A stretch of 64,000 nt of DNA from Petrosia ficiformis (lineage: Eukaryota > Porifera > Demospongiae > Haplosclerida > Petrosiidae). Both the position numbers and the translations under genes were made by a program. Every line of letters starts with the position of its first letter. Position 1 is the stretch's first letter. Below are positions 42,637 through 55,049 of the stretch, piece by piece. The notes beneath the pieces were generated by a model. It searched no databases. It saw nothing but the letters and a program-made list of their open reading frames with translations, and was not told the DNA's origin. The stretch spans positions 5,226,847 to 5,290,846 of the forward strand of contig OX345641.1 of NCBI GenBank assembly GCA_947044365.1, written 5' to 3'.

Positions 42637-42926
42637 TCATTATTTCCTCTTGCATAATCTTCAAAGTCAGTAATGTTGGTATCTTCTCTCTCCACTGTAC
42701 TCATTGTGAGGCTATTGCAGTGTTTCTGATATAAAAAATATATATATATATAATGCTTCTTAATTAAATGAATGCAAATTTGTGTATGTTCTTGTACAAC
42801 CTTGATTTCCACAGGTAATATTGAATCCTGGGTAGTGAGCATGAACAGCAGACATATGGCGAACTATCATTTTTAAACAGGGAGCTGCAACTCTTTAGCA
42901 CAACCAACAAACACATCTGTCCTCTA

Positions 42927-42964
42927 GTTACCGTGGTAACGAAGTCAAAGGATTTGCGCATGCG
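42927..42964. promoter_or_regulatory. Candidate divergent promoter: RFX X-box plus NRF1-like palindrome
   Basis: GTTACCGTGGTAAC at 42927-42940 is a perfect 6-bp inverted repeat with a 2-bp spacer and fits the animal RFX X-box pattern (GTNRCC then RGYAAC). TGCGCATGCG at 42955-42964 is close to the palindromic NRF1 site. They lie between the minus-strand frame to the left and the candidate plus-strand exons to the right, in an otherwise AT-rich element. Binding is inferred from motifs only. Confidence 0.45.
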
Positions 42965-43160
42965 TGTTGATAACCACGCGAACGTGAGTGTGCTGTTCTT
43001 CTTTCTCTGAACCCCTAAATTTATAGTTTTACCATCTCAAAAAAAAGAAAGTGATATACTATATCTCAGGAAAATACATATGACCTAAAGACGTTATTTT
43101 AAAACTACCCTTTCCTCAACAAGGAAGAAGATGTATTTGCATGTTTCATAATGTTTATTG

Positions 43161-43216
<56 letters not shown>

Positions 43217-44155
43217 CTTGTTAATGTATTCCATTTGTTAGGTGAGATGGAACGAATTCTTGGGAAAAGATGGTTACTCTGCTATTGCACAGCGAAAATG
43301 GAAAAACATTGTACCAAATATTTTGGAGCAGGCTTCTGGAAAATCTAAAGTGCAACAAGTACTTCATGATATCCCTGATGAAGGTTATTTCAAACTGCTA
43401 ATGTGAATGTTTCGTTATGTAATGTAAGTCTGATATGTCGGGCTTTGTCGTCAGTCTGTTATGTTGGGCTTTGTCGTTATGTAATGTCAGTCTGATATAA
43501 TGGGCTTTATTGTTATGTATTGTATGTTGAGCTTTAATTGTCGTTATGTAATGTCAGTCTGATATGTTGGCTTTGTCGTTATGTAATGTCAGTCTGATAT
43601 GCTGGGCTTTGTCATTATGTAATGTCTGTCTGATATGTTGGGCTTTGTCGTTATGTAATGTCAGTCTGATATGTTGGGCTTTGTCGTTATGTAATGTCAG
43701 TCTGATATGTTGGGCTTTGTCGTTATGTATTGTCAGTCTGATATGTTCAGCTTTAATTGTCGTTATGTAATGTCAGTCTAATATGCTGGGCTTTGTCATT
43801 ATGTAATGTCTGTCTGATATGTTGGGCTTTGTCGTTATGTAATGTCTGTCTGATATGTTGGGCTTTGTCGTTATGTAATGTCAGTCTGATATGTTGGGCT
43901 TTGTCGTTATGTAATGTCAGTCTGATATGTTGGGCTTTGTCGTTATGTAATGTCAGTCTAATATGTTGGGCTTTGTCGTTATGTAATGTCAGTCTGATAT
44001 ATTGAGCTTTAATTGTCGTTATGTAGTTTCTGCAACTCTGCATATTCAATGTTTTTGAATGTAGTGGACCTTATACTTATTCATTAATTTTTTTTTTCTT
44101 TATACAGGCAACCTCTAATACTGATATTGAAAGCTTCGTTAAGAAAAAGGAGTAA
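42960..44155 (+). CDS. Candidate three-exon small gene inside TE2 (about 62 aa)
   Basis: Speculative model. Exon 1 is 42960-42983 (ATG, followed by GTGAGT). Exon 2 is 43242-43358 (after TTGTTAG, followed by GTACTT). Exon 3 is 44108-44155 (after a T-rich tract and TATACAG, ending TAA). All junctions are phase 0. Exon 2 gives a protein-like stretch including AIAQRKWKNIVPNIL, and exon 3 ends in DIESFVKKKE. If exon 2 is not spliced at 43358 it reads on to a TGA at 43404-43406. No family is recognised. The first exon overlaps the NRF1-like palindrome, and the second intron would hold the 36-bp minisatellite. Support is reading-frame and splice-site consistency only. Confidence 0.27.
43162..43213. 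repeat. (TA)n microsatellite
   Basis: About 26 uninterrupted TA dinucleotides. In the candidate gene model it lies in the first intron, about 30 bp before the 3' splice site. Confidence 0.97.
43411..44026. repeat. 36-bp minisatellite
   Basis: About 17 tandem copies of a 36-bp unit containing GGCTTTGTCGTTATGTAATG and TCAGTCTGATATGTT. A few units have a variant TGAGCTTTAATTGTCG junction. Because 36 is a multiple of 3, it yields repetitive open frames on both strands (for example a CNVSLICWALSL dodecapeptide) that I do not consider genes. It is unrelated in sequence to the 21-bp satellite. Confidence 0.95.
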
Positions 44156-45076
44156 CTCCAGTCTTTTATAATTAATATTTTATAATCATGCCGGTATAGC
44201 TCAATGAGAAGGGTACCAACTTACCATGTATATGTATGATTATTCTATTTTTTCCTTTAGCAACAGTTGTTTGTGATATAATATTTTTAAAAGTATCGGA
44301 TGATCTCAAAAGAAATGTTTTGCCTGACTGTTTCTACCGATGTTAATATTTTGATATGGTTGAACTGGAGGTAGTTGTTGCACTGGTATGAATATAATGT
44401 ATACTGAAAGACTGATACTATTTTTGTGTAGTCACTCCAATCTATGTTGTTAATTGTGGAGCTTATCAATAATTGAGCAGGTATACAAATGGATCTCAAA
44501 GAGGAGGTATGCATTTCCAGGATTATAATATATTGCTCTCTGTCCATGTAGGTAGCTATACTACTGTTCATTAATTTTTGTACAGCATTATAAAATAGCA
44601 TATTATTTGTGCAGGTATAGATGAATCTTGAAAAAAGGTATATTCATGTATGTGTATAATAATTATTTATTACTCTTTCCACGTATATAGCTATACTCTA
44701 ATCTACTGTTCATTATGCAGTATATGATGTTTACTAATCATGCAGGTATCAATGGAAGTTTAGCCATGTATAGTTATGAAAATTGTTCAAATTCCCATTA
44801 GTTGTGCCACAAAAAACTGAGAACCATACACAAGTACAGTATATCACACAAGATGTTCTTCCATTGGTGACTTGCAAATACTAAACTGTAATAATTATTA
44901 ATGTTTTTGAAGACTCAATGCTATATTTTCAAATGTTTTATTGCAATTCTTTTTTTTCTCAGTGATACACATGCTCGTGTTATTTTCATGTTTAAAAATT
45001 AATAAAACTGGTCACTAATTAATTATCACCTAATTAACACCTCTTCAGAGCATATAATCCTAGAGTATTACAATGG

Positions 45077-45239
45077 TATAAGAATGTTATAAGAGTGGTT
45101 TAAGAAAGTTATAAGAGTGGTATAAGCATGGACTATAACTTTGGAATAAGCTGCTTATAACACAGGAGCTTATATCGTATCAATAGTCCGATATAATCCT
45201 GTTATAAGACATAATTATAACATCTATAACATTCTTATA
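45077..45239. repeat. Subterminal inverted repeat of TE2
   Basis: TATAAGAATGTTATA (45077-45091) is the exact reverse complement of TATAACATTCTTATA (45225-45239). The space between holds repeated GTTATAAGAGTGG-like motifs. Similar TTATAAC words occur near the left end (41530-41590). Multiple subterminal repeats in both orientations are known as transposase-binding regions of CACTA elements. A nested fold-back MITE is the alternative. Confidence 0.6.
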
Positions 45240-48199
45240 CTAGTGTTATAGTACAAGTATTACCATGTTATATGATGTCTTATTCTTAGTCATTGGCACT
45301 GTGACTAGGACCAATTAGGAATACAATAGGACCCATAAGGTGTCCAAAAGGACGCAATAGGTGTCCATTAGGACACAATATGAGTGCACTAGGACTAAAT
45401 AGTAGTACACTAGGACCAATAATGATGTCCACTTGGACCTAATAGGATTCCACTAGGACCTATTACGTGTCCACTAGGACCAAATAGGATTCCACTATGA
45501 CCAAATAGCAGTTCACTAGGACCCAATAGGAGTCCAATAAGACCCAGTATGTGTCCATTAGGACCAATTAGGAGTGAACTAGGACCCAAACGGGTTCTAA
45601 TAGGACCCATAAGGAGTCCAGTGGGACTCTATAGGACTCCACAAGGACCCATTAGGAGTCAACTAGGAACCAATAGGAGTCCACTAGGACCCAGAAGAAG
45701 TCCACTAGGACACAATGGGAGTCCACTAGGACCCAATAGGAGTCCACTAGGACCTATAACCAGTCCAATAGGACCCATTAGGAATCCATTAGACCCAAGA
45801 AAGGGTCCACTAGGACAAAATAGGAGTCCAGTAGGACCTAATAGGATTCCACTAGGACCCAATACTACTCCACTAGGACCAAAGTGGTGTCCACTAGGAC
45901 CAATATTGAGTCCACTAGGACCAATTAGGAGTCCACAAGGACCCATAAGGAGTCCATCAGGACCAACAATGAGTCCACTAGGACCCAATTGGTGTCAACT
46001 AGGACCCAATAGTATTCCACTAGGACCCGTTAGGAGTCCACTAGGACCCGTGAGGAGTCCACTAGGACCCATTAGGAATACATTAGGACCCATAAGTTGT
46101 CCACAAGGATGCAATAGGATTCCATTAGGACCCATAAGGAGTCCATTAAGACCGATAAGGAGACCACTATGACCAATTAGGAGTCCTCTAGGACCCATTA
46201 GGAATCCACTAGGTCCCAATAGGAGTCCACTAGGACCCATTAAGAGTCCAATAGGATCCATTAGGAGTCCATTAGGACCCAGAAGGAGTCCAGTAGGACA
46301 CAATTTGAGTGCACTAGGACCCAATAGGAGTACACTAGGACCAATAATGAGTCCACAGGACCGATTAGGAGTCCACCAGGACCCATGTTGAGTCCATTAG
46401 GACCAATAAGGAGTCCCCTAGGACTCAATTGGAGTCAAATAGGATCCAACAGTACTCCACTACGACCCATTAGGAATCCACTAGTACCCATTAGGAATAC
46501 ATTAGGACCCATAATGTGTCCACTAGGATGCGATAGGAGTCCATTAGGACCCATAATGAGTCCTCTAGGACCCATGAAGAGTCCAATAGGACCCAATAGG
46601 TGTCCACTAGGACCCAATAGCAGTCCACTAAGACTGCTATAGTAGTCCAATAGGAACCATTAGGAGTCCACTGGGACCCACTATTTGTCCAATAGGACCC
46701 ATTTTGAGTCCAATAGGACTCGGTAGAGATCCAGTAGGACCCAATAGGAGTAAACTAGCACAAATAAGGAGTCCACTAGGACCCAACAGGAGTCCATTAG
46801 GACCCAGACGGAGTCCACTAGGTAACGATAGGAGTCAAGTAGGACCCAATAGGAGTCCAATAGGACCAATAATGAGTCCACTAGGACCAATTAGTAGTTC
46901 ACAAGGACCCATAAGGAGTCCATTAGGACCAATAAGGATTCCACCATGACCAATAATGAGTCCACTAGCACCCATTAGGAGTCCACTAGGACCCAATAGG
47001 AATCCACTAGGACCCATTAGGTGTCCACTAGGACCTATTACGTGTACACTAGGACCAAATAGGCGTGCAATAGGACTATAACGGGTTCCACTAGGACCCA
47101 TAAGGAGTCCAGTAGGACTCAATAGGACTCACAAGGACCCATTAGGTGTCCACTAGGACCCAATAGGAATCCATTAGGACACAGATAGAGTCCACTAGTA
47201 GACAATGGGAGTCCACTAGGACCCAATAGGAGTCCTCTATGACCAATTAGGAGTCCAGTAAGACTCATCTTGTGTCCACTAGGACCAACAAGTAGTCCAG
47301 TAGGACCCAATACGAGTCCACTAGGACCCAGAAGGAGTCCACTAGGACACAATAGGAGTCCACTAAGACCAAATAGGAGTCCACTAGGACAAATTAGGAG
47401 TCCACTAGGACTCATCTTGAGTCCATTAGGACCAATAAGGAGTCCACTGGGACCCATTAGGAGTTCTCTAGGACCCATAAGGAGTCCACTAGGTCCCAAA
47501 AGGAGTCCATTAGGACCCATTAGGAGTCTTCTAGGAACCATTAGGAGTCCATGAGGACCCAGAAGGAGTCCACTAGGACACAATGGGAGTGCACTAGGAC
47601 CCAGTAGGTTTTACTAGCACCAATAAGGAGTCCACCAGGACCATATAGGAGTCCACTAGGACCCATTTGGAGTCCACTAGGATACATTAGGAATACATTA
47701 GGACCCATAATGAGTCCACTAGGACGTAAAAGGACTCCATTAGGACCCCTATTGAGTCCTCTAGGACCCATGAAGAGTCCAATAGGACCGAATAGTACTC
47801 CATTAGGACCCATTAGGAGTCTACTGGGACCCATTAGAAGTCCATTAGGACCCAATAGGAGTCAACTAGGACCCAATAGGAGTCCACTAGGACCAATAAG
47901 GAGTCCACTAGGACCAGTAAGGAGTCCACAAGGACCCATAAGGAGTCCATCAGGACCAACAATGAGTCCACTAGGACCCAATTGGTGTCAACTAGGACCC
48001 AACAGTATTCCACTAGGACCCGTTAGGAGTCCACTAGGACTCGTGAGGAGTCCACTAGGACCCATTAGGAATACATTAGGACCCATAAGGTGTCCACAAG
48101 GATGCAATAGGTTTCCATTAGGACCCATAAGGAGTCCATTAAGACCGATAAGGAGACCACTATGACCAATTAAGAGTCCTCTAGGACCCATTAGGAATC

Positions 48200-51100
48200 C
48201 ACTAGGTCACAATAGGAGTCCACTAGGACCCATTAAGAGTCCAATAGGATCCATTAGGAGTCCATTAGGACCCAGAAGGAGTCCACTAGGACACAATATG
48301 AGTGCACTAGGACTCAATAGTAGTACACTAGGACCAATAATGAGTCCACTAGGACCAAATAGGATTCCACTAGGACCTATTACGTGTCCACTAGGACCAA
48401 ATAGGATTCCACTATGACCAAATAGGAGTTCACTAGGACCCAATAGGAATCCAATAAGACCCATTATGTGTCCATTAGGACCAATTAGGAGTGAACTAGG
48501 ACCCAAACGGGTTCTAATAGGACCCATAAGGAGTCCAGTAGGACTCCATATGACTCCACAAGGACCCATTAGGTGTCAACTAGGACCCAATAGGAGTCCA
48601 ATAGGACCCAGAAGGAGTCCACTAGGACACAATGGGAGTCCACTAGGACCCAATATGTGTCCACTAGGACCTATAACTAGTCCAATAGGACCCATTAGGA
48701 ATCCATTAGACCCAAGAAAGGGTCCACTAGGACACAATAGGAGTCCAGTAGGACCTAATAGGATTCCACTAGGACCCAATACTACTCCCCTAGGACCAAA
48801 GTGGTGTCCACTAGGACCAATATTGAGTCCACTAGGACCAATTTGGAGTCCACAAGGACCCATAAGGAGTCCATCAGGAGCAACAAGGAGTCCACTAGGA
48901 CCCAATTGGTGTCAACTAGGACCCAATAGTATTCCACTAGGACCCGTTAGGAGTCCACTAGGACCCATCAGGAATACATTAGGACCCAAAAGGTGTCCAC
49001 AAGGATGCAATAGGTGTACATTAGGACCCATAAGGACTCCATTAAGACCGATAAGGAGTCCACTAGGACCCATTAGGAGTCCTAGTGGACCCATAAGGAG
49101 TCCACTAGGTCACAACATGTTTCCATTAGGACCCATTAAGAGTCCACTAGGATCCATTAGGAGTCCATTAGGACCCAGAAGGAGTCCAGTAGGACACAAT
49201 TTGAGTGCACTAGGACCCAATAGGAGTACACTAGGACCAATAATGAGTCCACAGGACCGATTAGGAGTCCACCAGGACCCATGTTGAGTCCATTAGGACA
49301 AATAAGGAGTCCCCTAGGACTCAATTGGAGTCAAATAGGATCCAACAGTACTCCACTACGACCCATTAGGAATCCACTAGTACCCATTAGGAATACATTA
49401 GGACCCATAATGTGTCCACTAGGATGCCATAGGAGTCCATTACGACCCATAATGAGTCCTCTAGGACCCATGAAGAGTCCAATAGGACCCAATAGTACTC
49501 CACTAAGTCCCATTAGGAGTCTACTGGAATCCATTAGAAGTCCAGTAGGACCCAATAGGTGTCCACTAAAACCCAATAGCAGTCCACTAAGACTGCTATA
49601 GGAGTCCAATAGGAACCATTAGGAGTCCACTGGGACCCACTATTTGTACAATAGGACCCATTTTGATTCCAATAGGACTCAGTAGAGATCCAGTAGGACC
49701 CAATAGGAGTCAACTAGCACAAATAAGGAGTCCACTAGGACCCAACAGGAGTCCATTAGGACCCAGACGGAGTCCACTAGGTAACGATAGGAGTCAAGTA
49801 GGACCCAATAGGAGTCCAATAGGACCAATAATGAGTCCACTAGACCAATTAGTAGTTCACAAGGACCCATAAGGAGTCCATTAGGACTCAATATGAGTCC
49901 ACTGCAACCTCATGGGTGTCCACGAGTACCAGTAAGGAGTCCATTAGGACACATTAGGAGTCTACTAGGACCCAATATGACTCCACTATGACACATTACG
50001 AGTCCACTAGGACCCAATACGACTCCACTATGACCCAATAGGAGTCCACTGGGACCCAATATTACTCCACTAGGACACATTAGGAGTCAACTAGGACACA
50101 ATTGTACTCCACTAGGACCCATTAGGTGTACATTAGGACCGATAAATAGTCCATTAAGAGCCAATAGGTTTCTACTAGGACATAATATGGAGTCCACTAG
50201 GACCAATAAGGAGTCTACTAGGACCAATAATCAGTCCACTAGTACACATTAGGAGTCCTCTAGGCCCCATTAGGAGACCACTAGGACCCATTATGATTCC
50301 ACTTGATCCCAAAAGGAGTAAATTAGGACACAGTAGGAGTCGACTAAGACTCAATATCAGTCCACTAGGACCCAATAGTAGTCCAGTAGGACCCACAAGG
50401 TATCCACTAGGACCTAATAGGATTCCACTAGGACTGATTAGGAGTCTACTATGACCCATTAGGAGTGCACTAGCGCCCATAAGTAGTGAACTAGGATGCA
50501 ATAGGACTCCATTAGGAGCCATTAGAAGTCCACTAGGCCCCAATAGGAGTCCACTAGGACCGAATAGGTGTACAAATAGGAGTCCACTAGGACCAATAAG
50601 GAGTCCAGTAGGAACCATAAGGAGTCCACTATGATGCAATATGAGTCAACTAGGACCTAATAGGAGTCCACTAGGTCCAATAAGGAGTCCACTAGGACCC
50701 ATTAGAAGGTCAGTAGGACCCATAAGAAGTAAACTAGGACCCAATAGGAGTCCACTAGGACCCAATAGTACTCCCGTAGGACACATTAGGAGTGCACTAG
50801 GACCCATTATAAGTACATTAGGACCCATAGGGAGTCCACTAGGACCCAATAAGAGCCCACTATGACCCAATAGTACTCCACTATGACTCATTAGGAGTCC
50901 ACTAGGACCCAAAAGGAGTACATTAGGACCCATTATGAGTCCACTAGGACCCATTTGGAGTACACTGGGACCCATAAGTTGTCTTCTAGGACCCATTAGG
51001 AGTCCACTAGGACCCATTAGGAGACCACTAGGACCAATTAAAAGTCCACTATGACCCATAAGGAGTCCACCAGGAACAATAATATGTCCACTACGACACA

Positions 51101-52480
51101 TTAGGAGTCCACTAGGACCCTAAAGGTGTTTACTAGTACCCATTAGAAGTCAACAATGAGCAATTAGGAGTCCACTAGGACCCAATAGGACTCCATTAGA
51201 ACACATAAGGAGACCACTACGACACAATAGGACTCAAATAGCACCCAATAGGACTCCTCTAGGACCCATAACTAGTCCACTATTACCCAATGTGAGTCCA
51301 CTTGGACCAATATGAGTCCATTATGACCCAATAGGACTCCACTAGAACCTATTAGGAGTCCACTATCACCCATTAGGAGTCCACTAGGATCCATTAGGTG
51401 TCCAAAAGGACCCATAAGGAGTCCACTAGAACCTAATAGGAGTCCACTAAGACCAATAGGAGTCGACTAGGACCAATAGCAGTCAAGTAGGACAATCTAC
51501 GAGTCAACTAGGACGCATAAGGTGTCCCATAGTACCCAATAGGAGTCCAATAAGACCCAATATGAGTCCGTTAGGACTCTTTAGGTGTACGCTAGGACCC
51601 ATAAGGAGTCCACTAGGACCCATAAGGAGTCCACGAGGACCCAACAGGAATACACTAGGACCCAACAGGAGTCCACTAGGACCAATTAGGAGTCCACTAG
51701 GACCCATTAGGAGTCCACTAGGGCCCATTAGGAGTCCACAAGTACCCATTAGGAGTCCATTAGGACCCATTCGGAGTCCACTAGGACCCTTTATGTTTCC
51801 CCTAGTTCACAATTGAGTCCATTAGGACACAATGTGAGTCCACTAAAACCTATTATGAGTCCAACAGGACCTATTAGGAGTCCACTAGGACCCGATAAGA
51901 GCCCAATAGGACCCTATAGGAGTCCACTAGTACCCAACAGGACTCCAATAGGACCCCATAGGACACCACTAGGACCCTATAGGAGTCTGATATGACCCAC
52001 AATGAATCCACTACATCCCAAAACGAGTCAAGTAGGACCCAATAGGAGTCGACTAAGACCCATTATGAGTCCACTAGGACCAAGTAGGTGTCTACTAGGA
52101 CCCGTAATGAGTCCACTAAGACCCAATAGGACTCCACTAGGACGTCCACTAGGACCCAATAAGTGTCCAATAGGACCCATTAGGAGTCCACCCGGACCAA
52201 TTAGGAGTCCATTAGGATCTACAAGGAGTCCCTTAGGACACAATAGGAGTCCACTAGGACCCATTAGGAGTCCATCAGGACACATTAAGGTTTAGGGTTT
52301 AGGGTTTAGTGTTTAGTGTCCACTGGGACCCACTTTCAGTCCGATAGGACACTTTAGGTGTCCAATATGACCCAACAGGAGTCCTCTAGGTCCCAATAGG
52401 AGTCCACTAGGATCAATAAGGTGTCCACTAGGACCCGATAGGAGTCCACTAGGATTTATAAGGAGTCCACTAGGACCCAT
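48200..52480. repeat. Large higher-order block, copy A
   Basis: The part 48200-49880 matches 55050-56725 at a constant offset of 6848 bp. The part 49880-52480 matches 57930-60545 at offsets of 8044, then 8053, then 8074 bp. The steps correspond to a 9-bp indel near 50570 and one 21-bp unit near 51255. Copy A lacks the roughly 1.2 kb that separates the two parts in copy B. It includes a telomere-like tract. Confidence 0.9.
52288..52317. repeat. Telomere-like TTTAGGG tract 3
   Basis: Two to three TTTAGGG heptamers followed by two TTTAGTG variants, then TCCACTGGGACCCACTTTCA. The same TTTAGTG pair is present in tract 4, so these two are the closest relatives. Confidence 0.9.
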
Positions 52481-55049
52481 TAGGAATCCATTAGGACACA
52501 GATAGAGTTTACTAGCACACAATAGGAGTCCATTAGGACCCAATAGGAGTCCACTAGGACCAATAATGAGTCCACTAGGACCAATTATGAGTCCACAAGG
52601 ACCCATAAGGAGTCCATTAGGAACAACAAGGAGTCCACAAAGACCCAATGGAGTCAAATAGGATCCAATAGTACCCCACTAGGACCCATTAGAAGTCCAC
52701 TAGGACCAATTAGGAATACGTTAGGACCAATAAGCAGTCCACTAGGACCAAATAAGTATCCAATAGGACCCATTAGGAGTCCACTAGGACCAATTAGGTG
52801 TCCATTAGGATCCAGAAAGAGTCCCCTAGGACACAATAGGAGTCCACTAGGACCCAATAGGAGTCCACTAGGACTAATGATGAGTCTAATAGGACCAATT
52901 AGGAGTCCGCTAAGACACATGTTGAGTCCATTATGACCAATAACGAGTCCACTAAGACCCAATAGGAGTCCCTAGTACCCAATAGTACTCCACTAGGACC
53001 CATTATGGGTCCACTAGAACCCATTAGGACTACATTTAGACCCACAAGGACTCCACAAGGACCCATTAGGAATCCATTAGGACACAGATAGAGTTTACTA
53101 GCACAAAATAGGAGTCCATTAGGACCAATGGGAGTCCAATAGGACCCAAAGGAGTTAACTAGGACCCAATAGTACTCCAACAGCACCCATTAGAAGTCCA
53201 CTAGGACCCATTAGGAATACATTAGGACCAAGGAGTCTATTAAGACCGATAAGGAATCCACTATGACCCATTAATTGTCCTCTAGGACCAATACGAAGTC
53301 CACTAGGTCACAATAGGAGTCCAGTAGGACCCATTAATAGTCCACTAGGATCCATTAGGTGTCCATTAGGACCCATAAGGTGTCCACTAGGACGCAAAAA
53401 GAGTCCGTTAGGACACATAAAGAGTCCTCTAGGACCCATGTAGGGTCCAATAGGACCCAATAGTACTCCACTAAGACCCATTAGGAGTCTACTGGGACCC
53501 ATTATAAGTCCAGTAGGACCCAATAAGTTGTCATTAGGACCCAAACGGAGTCCACTAGGACCCAATATGTGTCCAATAGGACTCATTTGGAGTCCAAAAG
53601 GACCCAATAGGAGTCCATTAGGACCAATTAGGAGTCCACTAGGACCCAAAAGGAGTCCAATGGGACACAATAGGAGTTCACTAGGACCCAATAAGAGTCC
53701 TCTAGGACCCTATAGTAGTCCAGTAGGACCAATAAGGGTTCCACTACGACCCAATAGGAGTTCACTAGGACCTATAAGGAGTCCATTTGGACCCAGTAGG
53801 AGTCCACTAGCACACATTAGGAGTCCACTAGGACCCATGAGGTGTCCAATAGGACACAATAGGACTCCACTACGGCCCATTAGGAGTCCACTAGGACCTA
53901 TTACGTGTCCACTAGGACCAAATATGTTTCACAAATAGGAGTTCACTAAGACCCAATAGGAGTCCAATAAGACCCATTATGTGTCCTGTCGGACCAATTA
54001 GGAGTGAAGTTGGACCCAAACGGGTCCCAATAGGACCCATAAGGAATCCAGTAGGAATCAGTAGGACTGCACAAGGACTCATTAGATGTCCACTAGGACC
54101 CAATAGGAGTCCACTAGGACCCAGAAGGAGTCCACTAGGACACATTCTGAATACATTAGGACCCATAATGAGACATAATAGGACTCCATTAGGACCCATA
54201 ATGAGTCCTCTAGGACCCATCAAGAGTCCAATAGGACCGACTAGTACTCCATTAGGACCAATTAGGAGTCTACTGGGACCCATTAGAAGTCCACTAGGAC
54301 CCAATAGGAGTCAACTAGCACCCAATAGGAGTCCACTAGGACTAGTAATGAGTCCAATAGGACCAATTAGTAGTCCACAAGTACCCATCAGGAGTCCATT
54401 AGGACCAATAAGGATTCCCCTCGGACCAGTAAGGAGTCCACAAGGACCCAGTAAGTGTCCACTAGGACCCATAATGAGTCCTCTAGGACCCATAAAGTGT
54501 CAAATAGTACCCATTAGGAGTCAACTAGGACCCAATAGGAGTCCACTAGGACCCAGAAGGAGTCCACTAGGACACAATGGGAGTCCACTAGGACCCAATA
54601 GGAGTCCACTAGAACCTATAACCAGTCCAATAGGACCCATTAGGAATCCATTAGACCCAAGAAAGGGTCCACTAGGACAAAATAGGATTCCACTAGGACC
54701 CAATACTACTCCACTAGGACCAAAGTGGTGTCCACTAGAACCAATATTGAGTCCACTAGGACCAATTAGGAGTCCACAAAGACCCATAAGGAGTCCATCA
54801 GGACCAACAATGAGTCCACTAGGACCCAATTGGTGTCAACTAGGACCCAATAGTATTCCACTAGGACCCGTTAGGAGTCCACTAGGACCCGTGAGGAGTC
54901 CACTAGGACCCATTAGGAATACATTAGGACCCATAAATTGTCCACAAGGATGCAATGGGATTCCATTAGGACCCATAAGGAGTCCATTAAGACCGATAAG
55001 GAGACCACTATGACCAATTAGGAGTCCTCTAGGACCCATTAGGAATCCA

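Larger units (their letters stand above)
41466..45303. mobile_element. CACTA/EnSpm-like DNA transposon TE2 (ACT target duplication)
   Basis: A 3838-bp non-satellite island. The left end reads CACTGTGCAAATGGGTA and the reverse complement of the right end reads CACAGTGCCAATGACTA, matching at 13 of 17 positions. ACT flanks both sides (41463-41465 and 45304-45306). Deleting the island and one ACT restores the canonical GTCCACTAGGACC. CACTA-type ends, a 3-bp target duplication and several GTTATAA/TTATAAC motifs just inside both ends fit CACTA elements. Inside are a broken transposon-type frame, a candidate small gene and a minisatellite. I find no intact transposase, so it is probably non-autonomous or decayed. 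The stretches 41483-41941, 42990-43161 and 44156-45060 show nothing I can name. Confidence 0.8.

Noticed and set aside
43564..44049. Repetitive open frames on both strands (CNVSLICWALSL and QHIRLTLHNDKA repeats)
   Set aside because: Products of the 36-bp minisatellite, open on both strands for the same arithmetic reason; no start or splice support.
44190..44230. tRNA-like start (GCCGGTATAGCTCAATGAGA) resembling an A box
   Set aside because: No TTCGA-type B box, anticodon arm or closing acceptor strand follows, so neither a tRNA nor a tRNA-derived SINE can be supported.
44287..44601. 104-codon minus-strand frame in TE2
   Set aside because: AT-rich, low-complexity composition, no recognisable motif, no splice or promoter context.
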